Notes under the pieces: model-generated
Told to the model about the DNA's origin: nothing
Seen by the model: the letters and a program-made list of their open reading frames with translations, nothing else
The model's database searches: none
In this document: positions 7,783-15,624 of the stretch, one piece after another
Layout of the letters: each line of letters opens with the position of its first letter
How positions within the stretch are numbered: position 1 is the first letter of the stretch
Assembly: GCA_051011595.1 (NCBI GenBank)
Contig: JBPCTQ010000183.1
Span: 1 to 25,403, forward strand
DNA from: JAOUEE01 sp051011595
Lineage (GTDB): Bacteria; Actinomycetota; Acidimicrobiia; Acidimicrobiales; SHLQ01
Direction: 5' to 3'
Length of the DNA stretch: 25,403 nucleotides
Translations under genes and position numbers: made by a program

Positions 7783-10319
7783 AGACCAACGGCGAGGTCA
7801 GCGATGCCCTGCGCGCCCTGGCCCGGACCCCGGTCTTGTTGGTCGCCTGTGACTACGACGGCACCCTCGCCCCCATCGTCGACAATCCTGACGAGGCCTT
7901 TCCCCACCGTGAATCCATCGCCGCCCTGCGGGCGCTTGCCGCGTTCCCCGACACACACGTCGCCGTCGTTTCGGGCCGCTCATTGCGTGACCTGGCCGCT
8001 CTGTCGCGGCTGCCAGCCGAGATTCACCTGGTCGGGAGCCACGGATCGGAGTTCGACGCCGGTTTCCTGAAGGAGCTCGACCCCACCCAGCTCGAGCTGC
8101 GCCAGGTCATCACCCAGGAGCTCGAAACAATCGCGGCCGGCGCGCCTGGCTGTCACGTCGAGAAGAAGCCGGCCAGCGTGGCGTTGCACTATCGGCTGGC
8201 CGATCCAGCCGTGGCCGACTCGGTGATCGAAGCAATATTGTCGGGCCCGGGCTCGCGGGCCGGCGTGCAGGTCAAGAACGGCAAGAAGGTCGTCGAACTG
8301 GCCGTCATCGAAACCAACAAGGGTGTTGCGCTCGAGACCCTCCGTCGTCAGGTCGGCGCCGAAGCGGTGCTGTTCGTCGGCGACGACGTCACCGACGAAG
8401 ACGCGTTCGAACGACTGCGCGGCCCCGACGTCGGCATCAAGATCGGTCCGGGTATCACCGCTGCCGAGCTCCGCCTCGACGACACCGAAGATGCCTCACG
8501 GGCACTGGCGCTGTTGTGCGAGCGGCGCCGGGCCTGGCTCCAGGGTGACAACTCCCCCGCCATCGAGCGTCACACCTTGCTCTCGGATCAACGCACGGTG
8601 GCCCTGTCGACCCCCGATGGCCGCGTCACCTGGATGTGTCACCCGCGGGCCGACTCCCCAGCCGTGTTCGCCGAGCTGGTGGGCGGACCCGGGGCTGGGT
8701 ATTTCTGCGTCCACCCGGCCGACCACTCCAGTCGTATCTCCCATCGTTACCTGTCCGAGACGATGGTGGTCGAGACACGGTGGTCGAATCTGGTGGTGAC
8801 CGACTTCCTCGACTGTGCCGAGGGTCGGCCGGCCGAACCCGCGGGCCGAACCGACCTGGTCCGGATCCTCGAAGGATCGGGACCGGTCCACATCGAGTTT
8901 GCCCCCCGGCTCGACTACGGGCGAGCGCCCACCCAACTCGAAACCAATCCAGCCGGTTTGGTGGTGCGGGGCGCCCAGGACCTCATCACCCTGCGAGCCC
9001 CCGGGGTCAACTGGTCCATCGACAGTGATGGCCTACACGACCTGGGCCACGGCGAAGTGCACCTCACCGAAGGTGAGCCGGTGGTTCTCGAACTTCGCTT
9101 CGACACCGACCCCGACGAGCGGCCCCTCCTCGATCATTGGCAGCGTCACAGCGGCACCATCGACTACTGGCGAACCTGGGTCGAGAAGCTCGAAGTGCCC
9201 ACGCTGGGGGCCGACGAGGTGCGACGCAGCGCCCTCACTCTCAAAGCCCTGGTTCATCAGCCATCGGGGGCCATCCTGGCCGCCGCCACCACCAGCCTGC
9301 CCGAAGTCGCGGGCGGCGTTCGCAACTGGGACTACCGATACTGCTGGCCTCGTGACGCGTCGATGACCGCGGCCGCGCTGGTCGAATTGGGCAGCGTGCA
9401 GGAGGCCATCGACCTCGTCGAGTGGCTGCTCGACCGCGTGCATCATCTTCACGGCCCAGAACAGCTACGTCCCGTGTACGCCCTCGAAGGCGACGAGTTC
9501 CTGCCCGAGGCGGTGCTGCCCACCTTGCACGGCTACCTCGGCAGTCGGCCCGTGCGCATCGGCAATGCCGCCGAGCACCAGGTGCAGCTCGATGTGTTCG
9601 GACCGGTGGTCGACCTGGTGTACCGCCTGGCCCTCCATCACGTGGCCATCACGCCCCACATGTGGGAGCTGGTCAGCGACATGGTCATCGCCGTCGCCGC
9701 CCGATGGCACGAACCCGACAACGGCATCTGGGAAGAACGCCGCCCCCAGCGTCATCACGTGCACTCCAAGGTGATGTGTTGGATGGCAGTCGACCGGGCG
9801 ATGAAGATCGCCGAGCTCAGCGGGCACTCGACGCCGCCGGATTGGCCCGAACTGCGCCAGACTATCGCCGACGACGTGATCACCAACGGCTGGAACGAGT
9901 CGGTGGGGGCCTACACCATCGCCTACGGCGACGAGGAGCTCGACGCCGCCGTGCTGCTCATCGGCCTCTGCGGCCTGCTGCCGCCCGACGACGACCGATA
10001 CGTGAAGACGGTGCGCGCCATCGAGCGAGAACTACGCAACGGCCCCATCGTCTACCGGTACCGCCTCGACGACGGGCTCCCGGGTGAGGAGGGCGGGTTC
10101 CTCATCTGCACGGCGTGGCTGATCGAGGCCTACGTGGCCGTCGGCCGGTACGACGAAGCCCGCACCCTGTTCGATCGGTACCTGGGTCTGGCCGGCGCCA
10201 CCGGCCTGCTCAGCGAGCAATACGACCCCGACAACGAACGCATGCTGGGTAATCACCCACAGGCGTACAGCCACATCGGTCTCATCAACGCGGCGCTGGC
10301 GCTCGACGGAGGGCGCTGA
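7779..10319 (+). CDS. otsB: Trehalose-6-phosphate phosphatase fused to GH15 glucoamylase/trehalase
   Basis: 846 residues from ATG 7779, which overlaps the otsA stop as ATGA; the frame is open slightly further upstream inside otsA. The N-terminal 1-250 is OtsB, a HAD phosphatase: DYDGTL (25-30, nucleophile D25), VSGRSLRDL (64-72), GSHGSE (86-91), K182 and GDDVTDED (201-208). Residues about 262-846 are a GH15 enzyme: an N-terminal beta-sandwich followed by an (alpha/alpha)6 barrel with GGVRNWDYRYCWPRDAS (512-528), NGIWEERR (648-655, candidate general acid), EEGGF (770-774, candidate general base) and LLSEQYD with NHPQAYSHIGLINAAL near the end. The first domain makes trehalose. GH15 members cleave alpha-glucosides, and actinobacterial ones include trehalases. 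No signal peptide is seen, so both halves act in the cytoplasm. I infer coupled trehalose formation and glucan or trehalose turnover. Confidence 0.93.
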   Translation: MKTNGEVSDALRALARTPVLLVACDYDGTLAPIVDNPDEAFPHRESIAALRALAAFPDTHVAVVSGRSLRDLAALSRLPAEIHLVGSHGSEFDAGFLKELDPTQLELRQVITQELETIAAGAPGCHVEKKPASVALHYRLADPAVADSVIEAILSGPGSRAGVQVKNGKKVVELAVIETNKGVALETLRRQVGAEAVLFVGDDVTDEDAFERLRGPDVGIKIGPGITAAELRLDDTEDASRALALLCERRRAWLQGDNSPAIERHTLLSDQRTVALSTPDGRVTWMCHPRADSPAVFAELVGGPGAGYFCVHPADHSSRISHRYLSETMVVETRWSNLVVTDFLDCAEGRPAEPAGRTDLVRILEGSGPVHIEFAPRLDYGRAPTQLETNPAGLVVRGAQDLITLRAPGVNWSIDSDGLHDLGHGEVHLTEGEPVVLELRFDTDPDERPLLDHWQRHSGTIDYWRTWVEKLEVPTLGADEVRRSALTLKALVHQPSGAILAAATTSLPEVAGGVRNWDYRYCWPRDASMTAAALVELGSVQEAIDLVEWLLDRVHHLHGPEQLRPVYALEGDEFLPEAVLPTLHGYLGSRPVRIGNAAEHQVQLDVFGPVVDLVYRLALHHVAITPHMWELVSDMVIAVAARWHEPDNGIWEERRPQRHHVHSKVMCWMAVDRAMKIAELSGHSTPPDWPELRQTIADDVITNGWNESVGAYTIAYGDEELDAAVLLIGLCGLLPPDDDRYVKTVRAIERELRNGPIVYRYRLDDGLPGEEGGFLICTAWLIEAYVAVGRYDEARTLFDRYLGLAGATGLLSEQYDPDNERMLGNHPQAYSHIGLINAALALDGGR

Positions 10320-10340
10320 CCCCTGGCCGGGCGGGGCCGA

Positions 10341-11336
10341 TCACGCGGTTGACAGCACGTAGTCTCCCTGGCCCTCGTCCCACTCCACGGTGACCAGTCC
10401 ACGGGTGGCTGCCGCCTTGGCGAAGGCGAGGAAGCCGCTGTAGCCAAGCCGCTTCTCGTTGAAGTCGCTGTCTTGTTTGCGCATCTGGGCTTTGAGTCCT
10501 GACATCGAGGCCGGCTGGCCGGCCGCCACCACCTGCTGCAACAGGGCCATGGCGTCGGAGTCCTTGCCGCCGATGGCCGGCAACGAGACCATGGCGTCGC
10601 CCTTGCCCTCCAGCTCGACGATGCCCTCGCCGGCCAGGGACCGCATCAGCTCACCGAAGGCCCGAAAGCCGTGATCGGCCTCGTTGAACGTGGGTTCCTT
10701 ACGAAGAATCGTCCGCTTCAGCGTCGAAGACCGCACCGTGTCGTCACCCGACGACAACAGGCCGGTGAGGGTGCTGACGACCAGCTCGGCCAGGTCGGTC
10801 GAGCGGGCCACGACCATGTCGTCGTCGTCGCCAACCGCGGCCCGCGGCGGGGCATCGCTGCGACGATCGATGAGACGGTCGTAGAAGAGGAACTCGTCAC
10901 ACGCCGGCGGCAACAGATTGGAGGTCGACCCTTCGACACCAACACCGATCACGCGACGATCGAGCTCGCGGAGCTTGTGCACCAGCGGCGTGAAGTCGCT
11001 GTCGCCGGTACCGAGCACGAACGTCGTGATGTAGTTCCGTTCGAAGGCCAGCTCGATGGCGTCGACCGTGAGCTTGATGTCGGCCGAGTTCTTGCGGGCT
11101 TTGCCCATGCGCTGGGTCATCTCCACCAGTTCGACATGATGGCGCGTGAGCATGCGTCGATCCTCGTCGAACATGGACCAGTCGGCGTAGGCGCGGCGTA
11201 CCACCACCCGGCCTCGTTCGGCCATGGCCTCGGCCACCGGGCCCAGGTCGAATGGGCGGTGGAGTCGGTCGCGGGCGCCGATGGCCAGGTTCTCGTAGTC
11301 CAGGAACAGGGCGATCCGCTCTTCGGTGTCAGACAT
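10341..11336 (-). CDS. NYN-domain putative RNase with two OST-HTH/LOTUS domains
   Basis: 331 residues. Residues 1-155 form a NYN (LabA/DUF88, PIN-like) nuclease domain: hDYEN (D13, N16), NSADIKLTVDAI (D85, D91) and GTGDSDFTPLV (D111, D113) supply the acidic metal site. After an Asp-rich linker come two winged-helix units that match the OST-HTH/LOTUS pattern: about 180-250 (LKRTILRKEPTFNEADHGFRAF) and about 257-330 (LKAQMRKQDSDFNEKRLGYSGF), each with the typical phenylalanine-asparagine and G(F/Y)..F spacing. LOTUS domains bind RNA, so an RNA-cleaving or RNA-remodelling role is likely. It lies 47 bp downstream of the YbhN-type gene on the same strand and converges with the trehalose genes, with only 21 bp between stop codons. 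The target RNA is unknown. Confidence 0.85.
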   Translation of the reverse strand: MSDTEERIALFLDYENLAIGARDRLHRPFDLGPVAEAMAERGRVVVRRAYADWSMFDEDRRMLTRHHVELVEMTQRMGKARKNSADIKLTVDAIELAFERNYITTFVLGTGDSDFTPLVHKLRELDRRVIGVGVEGSTSNLLPPACDEFLFYDRLIDRRSDAPPRAAVGDDDDMVVARSTDLAELVVSTLTGLLSSGDDTVRSSTLKRTILRKEPTFNEADHGFRAFGELMRSLAGEGIVELEGKGDAMVSLPAIGGKDSDAMALLQQVVAAGQPASMSGLKAQMRKQDSDFNEKRLGYSGFLAFAKAAATRGLVTVEWDEGQGDYVLSTA

Positions 11337-11383
11337 GGTGGGCGCATCCTGTCACGGATGACCGACCGGCGAGACGACCCCCG

Positions 11384-13666
11384 TCAGACGAGATCGCGAT
11401 ACTGCGACACCTTCAGCCCGATGGCGCCGGGAATGATCGGCATCCAGTAGCTGATGAGACGGAAGAGCAGCGTCGCCGACCACGCCACCGCCTGGTCGAC
11501 ACCCAGGCCGGTGAGCGTGAGGACCAGCGCGGCCTCGACCGCGCCGATCCCGCCGGGCGTGGGAACGGCCGAGGCGATGGTGGTGCCGACCATGTAGGCC
11601 GACGCCAGCTGTGCCCATCCCTCATCGATGCCGAAGGCCCGGCAGGCCAATACGAAGGTGAAGATCGTGAGCATCTTCGACACGAACGCGCCGCCGAAGA
11701 GCAGTGACAACTTGTCGGGCCGGCGCAGCAGCGGGCCGAATTCATCGCGGATCTTGGTGGTGAACTGGCGGGCCACCCGCAGCACCGCATGGCGCAGGCG
11801 AGGAATGGCGAAGACCACAACCATCGAGGCCAGGAACAGGAGGATGACGATCCCGATGGTGCGGCCGGACGGCGTTTCAGCCTTCACTCCGGTCTCGGAC
11901 GTACCCGCCCAGGTGACGAAGAACAACAGCAACACCGTCTGCACCACGCCGCTGGCCACCGACGTGAGTCCCACCGCCGCGGTGCCGATGGTGAGGTCGG
12001 TCCCTCCCTTCTGCAGGTATCGGATCCGCATGGCCATGCCACCGGCGTTGGCCGGCGTGAACCGGTTGAGGAAGCTCTGACCGAACATCACGATGGTGGT
12101 GTCGCCCAGCGGCATTGGTCGGTTCACGGCACCGATGAGCGAGGCCGCGCCGGCCACGTTGGTGAGCAGGATGAACACCACCATCAACGGCACGTCGGTC
12201 CAATTGGCCTCCTTGAACACATCGCTGATGTCGGACCAGTTGTCGATGAGACCGAGTACGAAGAGGGCCAGAACGCCGAAGCCGAAGACTCCGACGATGC
12301 GCTGGATACCGATCCGTTCCAGCTCGGCCATCTCGACGTCTTGGGTTGCCGTCTGCTCGACGACTTCTTCGCTTATGGCGGCCAACAGCGCCTTGTCGGA
12401 TCGAGCGATCTTGTTGTTGGCCGTGCTCAGCGCCAGCCGCTGCAGATACGGCAAGGAGCGCACCACGGGTTCGTCGCCGACCACCGACCGGGCAACGGCG
12501 GCCGCTCGTTGCGGACCCACCAGGGCGGCGGTGGCGGTGAGGAGATCGGCGACATCGATGGCCAACAGGTCATCGGTGGCGGCAGGAACCGCCCATCGCA
12601 GTCGAGCGAGACTCACACCTCCGTCGGTGACGATGACGTGGTCGGCGTCGAGCTGGCGGTGCGCGATGCGGTGGCGGTGCAGTTGGTCGACCTCGTACCA
12701 GACGGCCTGCAGCAGGTCATCGTCGATCGCGTCGACCGGGGTGGCCGTGAGGGTGGATCCCGGAGGCAACTCGGTGACCAGGATCGATCCCCGGTCGGTC
12801 TCCGCCACGCCCAGGACAGCGGGTGTGGTCACGCCCGAATTGGCGGCCAACATCGTGACCATGGCCTCGTGACTGACGGCGGCACTCGGCGACACTGCGG
12901 TACCGGTGTCCTCGATGCCCTTCACGCGGATCGAACGCCAGAGGCGGAACAACAGATCTGCGTCGCGATCGTCGCCGTCGACGTACTTGACGGCCACCGG
13001 GCGCTCGTCGCTGGTCACACCCGAGAACCATCGACCTTCGGCGCCCACTCGTCCCAACACGTTCAAACCACTGATGTCGAGGCCGGTGCGATGGGCCGCC
13101 TCGGCAATTTCGTCGGAACCCGGTCGCCGAGCCGGCGCGCCGAAGACCACCAAGACGAGCGACCCGGCAGCTGAGCCCACCACGACGGTGAGCAACAGGC
13201 TCACCGGCGACTGCGTGGCGGTGAGCAGTCGGACCACGACGGCCGCTCCGATGGCCACCCATCCGAATTGGCGCCATCCCCGCGAGAGCATCGACGAAGC
13301 CGCCGTGATGGCCGCCGTCAACCCGGCCAGGTACAGGATCGAAGGAAACGACGAGTCGGTGAACCAGGACTGGAACTCGAATCCTTCGATGGTCTTCTGC
13401 GGTTCGGCATCATCGAACAAGCCGCGGATGAAGTACGCCGCGACCCACGCAACCAGCGCGGCGGCGAGGGTCAGCGCCAGCTCACGAAATCGGCGCTGCC
13501 ACAGGGTCAACAGCACCATGATGGCCGGCACAGTGACGGTCAGGAGCTGAGTGGTTCCGGCGAGAAAGGCCCGGAACCCAGCCGGCACCTCGGCCATGGC
13601 CTGCACGATCTCGCTCGATGCCGCTTCCATCGACTCGGGCGCCACCGACACGGCCAGGAACAACAC
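11384..13666 (-). CDS. YbhN/LPG-synthase-type membrane protein with kinase-like domain
   Basis: At least 760 residues. Residues about 40-175 hold several membrane helices. Residues about 195-380 look like a degenerate protein-kinase/ABC1-like fold: VAVKYV (K227) and an HRIAHRQLDADHVIV loop (332-346) in which the usual catalytic Asp of HRD is Gln. Residues about 450-755 are the lysylphosphatidylglycerol synthase-type transmembrane region (PF03706, YbhN): NRFTPANAGG (534-543) and VPTPGGIGAVEAAL (701-714). The C-terminal aminoacyl-transfer domain of MprF is absent, so lysyl-PG synthesis is unlikely; lipid flipping or polyprenol-related transport is the better guess. GTG 13666 is the first usual start, but the open frame runs upstream to 13759 and encodes a plausible basic and hydrophobic N-terminus (IRHPSDAARLVFNLLILV), so the true start may be an unusual codon upstream. 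Confidence 0.78.
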   Translation of the reverse strand: MLFLAVSVAPESMEAASSEIVQAMAEVPAGFRAFLAGTTQLLTVTVPAIMVLLTLWQRRFRELALTLAAALVAWVAAYFIRGLFDDAEPQKTIEGFEFQSWFTDSSFPSILYLAGLTAAITAASSMLSRGWRQFGWVAIGAAVVVRLLTATQSPVSLLLTVVVGSAAGSLVLVVFGAPARRPGSDEIAEAAHRTGLDISGLNVLGRVGAEGRWFSGVTSDERPVAVKYVDGDDRDADLLFRLWRSIRVKGIEDTGTAVSPSAAVSHEAMVTMLAANSGVTTPAVLGVAETDRGSILVTELPPGSTLTATPVDAIDDDLLQAVWYEVDQLHRHRIAHRQLDADHVIVTDGGVSLARLRWAVPAATDDLLAIDVADLLTATAALVGPQRAAAVARSVVGDEPVVRSLPYLQRLALSTANNKIARSDKALLAAISEEVVEQTATQDVEMAELERIGIQRIVGVFGFGVLALFVLGLIDNWSDISDVFKEANWTDVPLMVVFILLTNVAGAASLIGAVNRPMPLGDTTIVMFGQSFLNRFTPANAGGMAMRIRYLQKGGTDLTIGTAAVGLTSVASGVVQTVLLLFFVTWAGTSETGVKAETPSGRTIGIVILLFLASMVVVFAIPRLRHAVLRVARQFTTKIRDEFGPLLRRPDKLSLLFGGAFVSKMLTIFTFVLACRAFGIDEGWAQLASAYMVGTTIASAVPTPGGIGAVEAALVLTLTGLGVDQAVAWSATLLFRLISYWMPIIPGAIGLKVSQYRDLV

Positions 13667-13786
13667 GACCAGAATCAGCAGGTTGAAAACCAGACGCGCC
13701 GCGTCGGACGGATGCCGAATCCAGGTGTCTTCGCCGTGCTCCTGAAGGATGTGCGAATCCTAGACAGCCGGATCACCCCGGACGCG

Positions 13787-13823
13787 CAACTGGGCCAGCT
13801 CCGCACGGGAACCGGCCCAGTTG
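13787..13823 (-). terminator. Hairpin downstream of the fasciclin gene
   Basis: CAACTGGGCC (13787-13796) and GGCCCAGTTG (13814-13823) are a perfect 10-bp inverted repeat around a 17-base loop, 9 bases past the stop of the fasciclin gene. No T-tract follows on the minus strand, so it is a GC-rich terminator candidate or an RNA 3'-end stabiliser rather than a classic intrinsic terminator. Confidence 0.5.
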
Positions 13824-13832
13824 TGGGGAGGA

Positions 13833-14435
13833 TCAGACGTCGAGCGGGATCAGGACTCGATTGAGGGGGGCAATGGTGCCGTTGTTGGCCCGGATCTGGA
13901 AGGGCTTCACCACGGCGGGGTTCTTGAGATCGGGGTCGGCATCCACGAGCCGAAGCCCCTCGACGGCGATGGACGGACCGAGCAGGGTGGGCACGCTGTC
14001 GAGATCGGCGATCTTGTAGATGGTCTTCTCGCCCGGCGAGACGTGGTACTGCAGGATCTGGGTGAGCAGCGGAATGGGATCACCCGAACCGGCATCGGTC
14101 AGGAAGGCGACGATCGCGTCCCAGGCTCCGGCCTCGGAGTCGCCGGTGTAGCCGAGATCCTGGGCCAGGCGCACGAACGCGATGTCCTTGGGTGCGAACA
14201 CGGTGACATCGAGACCGGCGGTGGCCAGGGTGTCAGCCAGGTCGGCCGCCAGCACGGCGTTCAGCAGGATGTCGAAGTCCTGGTGGTTCTCATCGAACTC
14301 GCCACCGCTGGCGGCGACGATCTCGGTGATCGAGTTGTCGCGGTTGTTGTTGCCGTTGCCGGCGGCCAGTGCGGCCGAGCCGACCAGGCCGACCACGACC
14401 AGGGCGGCGGTGATGAACGCGAGCAGTTTCTTCAT
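13833..14435 (-). CDS. Secreted fasciclin (FAS1) domain protein
   Basis: 200 residues from ATG 14435, preceded by GAGG four bases upstream; the frame is open upstream but lacks a signal there. Residues 1-24 are a clear signal peptide (MKKLLAF, a hydrophobic stretch, then SAALAA), followed by an Asn-rich linker. The rest is a single FAS1 domain: HQDFDILLNAVLAADLADTL, LDVTVFAPKDIAFVRLAQDLG, LTQILQYHVSPGEKTIYKI and a closing NNGTIAPLNRVLIP strand. FAS1 proteins act in adhesion or matrix binding outside the cell; no enzyme activity is implied. It sits alone between the histidine phosphatase and the YbhN-type gene on the same strand, with an 81-bp upstream gap that holds a hairpin. Confidence 0.9.
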   Translation of the reverse strand: MKKLLAFITAALVVVGLVGSAALAAGNGNNNRDNSITEIVAASGGEFDENHQDFDILLNAVLAADLADTLATAGLDVTVFAPKDIAFVRLAQDLGYTGDSEAGAWDAIVAFLTDAGSGDPIPLLTQILQYHVSPGEKTIYKIADLDSVPTLLGPSIAVEGLRLVDADPDLKNPAVVKPFQIRANNGTIAPLNRVLIPLDV

Positions 14436-14459
14436 GATGCCTCGTTGCTTGAAGGGATG

Positions 14460-14481
14460 TTGTCGGGTACTTCGCCGACAA
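14460..14481 (-). promoter_or_regulatory. Inverted repeat upstream of the fasciclin gene
   Basis: TTGTCGG (14460-14466) and CCGACAA (14475-14481) form a perfect 7-bp inverted repeat with an 8-base loop, 24 bases upstream of the fasciclin start and 35 bases beyond the histidine phosphatase stop. It could be an operator, an mRNA hairpin or a weak terminator. No T-tract follows. Confidence 0.3.
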
Positions 14482-14516
14482 ACCCGGACCGGATGCACCC
14501 GGCACCGCAACCGCGG

Positions 14517-15098
14517 TCAGCCGTCGAGGTCGACCAGGTGAGAGCGGTCGTTGAACCCATGGAGTGACGCCCCGCCCGGCCCGACTGCGACTCGCATGAC
14601 CGAGGCCGGTGTGACGAACGTGCGCCACGACACGTGGTCGTCAACATCGAGCGCCCACGCCAGTGCGGCCTTGATGGGTGAGACATGGGTGACGACCACG
14701 ACGTCGTGCCGGCGCGCGTCGTCGGCGAGGTCGTCGCACGCGGCGCGCACCCGTCGGCCCAGCGAGGCCAACGACTCTCCCCCCGGCGGGGCGAAGCTGG
14801 TGTCGGCCCGCCATCGGGCCCAGGTCTCGGGCGGCACGTCGCGCGTCGGGGTGCCGTCCCACTCGCCGTAGTCGAGCTCGAGCCACCGATCGTCGAGCTC
14901 GACGGCGCGCCCGAACGCCTCCGCGGTCTCACGGGTCCGCAGCAGCGGACTGGAGATCACGCGCTCCACCGGCCCCAGAGATGCCGCCACGGCCGCAGCC
15001 TGACGCCGGCCGAGGTCGTCGAGCTCGGGGTCGGCCCGGCCCAGCAGCAGGCCCGCCCGGTTGGCCTCGGTTCGCCCGTGACGGACCACGATCAACAC
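14517..15098 (-). CDS. Histidine phosphatase family protein (phosphoglycerate-mutase-like)
   Basis: 193 residues from GTG 15098, one base after the stop of the preceding gene, with a GGGGG ribosome binding site five bases upstream. The start gives the typical opening VLIVVRHGRTEANRAG. Family residues are present: R6-H7-G (phospho-histidine), R54 in SSPLLRTRETAEAF, E74 in ELDYGEWDG and H138 in VVTHVSPIKAAL. Members remove phosphate from sugars, nucleotides or other small molecules; the substrate cannot be read from the sequence. Its location downstream of the zinc-ribbon gene recalls the mycobacterial Rv2228c-Rv2229c pair, where a histidine phosphatase domain is fused to RNase HI. No RNase H domain is seen here. 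Confidence 0.9.
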   Translation of the reverse strand: MLIVVRHGRTEANRAGLLLGRADPELDDLGRRQAAAVAASLGPVERVISSPLLRTRETAEAFGRAVELDDRWLELDYGEWDGTPTRDVPPETWARWRADTSFAPPGGESLASLGRRVRAACDDLADDARRHDVVVVTHVSPIKAALAWALDVDDHVSWRTFVTPASVMRVAVGPGGASLHGFNDRSHLVDLDG

Positions 15099-15099
15099 C

Positions 15100-15624
15100 T
15101 CAACCCCCGACCAGGGCACGATCGAGGCGTCCCGTGCGCAAGAACACCGATCGCCGGTCCGGGTCGGTGAGATCGAAGCGGCGGATCGCCCACCACAACG
15201 CCAGGACACCGACCACTTCCATCACCACCAGCACGGCCATGCTGCGACCGCTCTCTGGTGCTCCCGAGGTGCCGAAGCTCGAACCGAACAACGGCCACCA
15301 GAACAACTCCTTCTCGGTCCACGTGCCGTCGAGAACAAGGTGGCAGAACATCCCGATAGGCACAGCGAGCCATCGTCGTTGCAACACCCGTCGACCCCGC
15401 CACACCACCATGACCAGGGCCATGGCCACCACGCTGGCCAACAAGGTGTGCAGCAGCCACGGTCCCCACCCCCATTCGACGACGGGAAGGACGGCACCCG
15501 CCATCACCAGTCGATAGTCGATGGCGGGGCTGGAGAACACCAGCGCCACTCCGACAAAGGCCAGCCCGGCGAACCAGAAGAACAACGCGGTCAGCGGGCG
15601 ACGAGGCGCCCACACTCCTGGCAC
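15100..15624 (-). CDS. DUF457/YdjM-like membrane-bound metal-dependent hydrolase
   Basis: About 174 residues. The start is uncertain: GTG 15624 or GTG 15615, both within the 3' end of the zinc-ribbon gene, so the two overlap by 25-34 bases. About four membrane helices are visible: residues beginning LTALFFWFAGLAFVGVALVF, the IDYRLVMAGAVLPVVEW segment, LLHTLLASVVAMALVMVVW and a late SMAVLVVMEVVGVLALWW. The pattern matches the DUF457 (PF04307) family: a DYR..G..LP strand, HTLL, and GMFCHLVLDGTWTEKELFWWPLFG with the His-x4-Asp and WP elements. The usual LPDxD metal motif reads LPVVE, so catalytic competence is doubtful. The stop is one base from the histidine phosphatase start, indicating coupling. 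Confidence 0.7.
   Translation of the reverse strand: MPGVWAPRRPLTALFFWFAGLAFVGVALVFSSPAIDYRLVMAGAVLPVVEWGWGPWLLHTLLASVVAMALVMVVWRGRRVLQRRWLAVPIGMFCHLVLDGTWTEKELFWWPLFGSSFGTSGAPESGRSMAVLVVMEVVGVLALWWAIRRFDLTDPDRRSVFLRTGRLDRALVGG

Noticed and set aside
11789..13174. 461-codon plus-strand frame over the YbhN-type gene
   Set aside because: Its composition (His, Gln, Arg, Gly) is the usual antisense shadow pattern, with no domain recognised.
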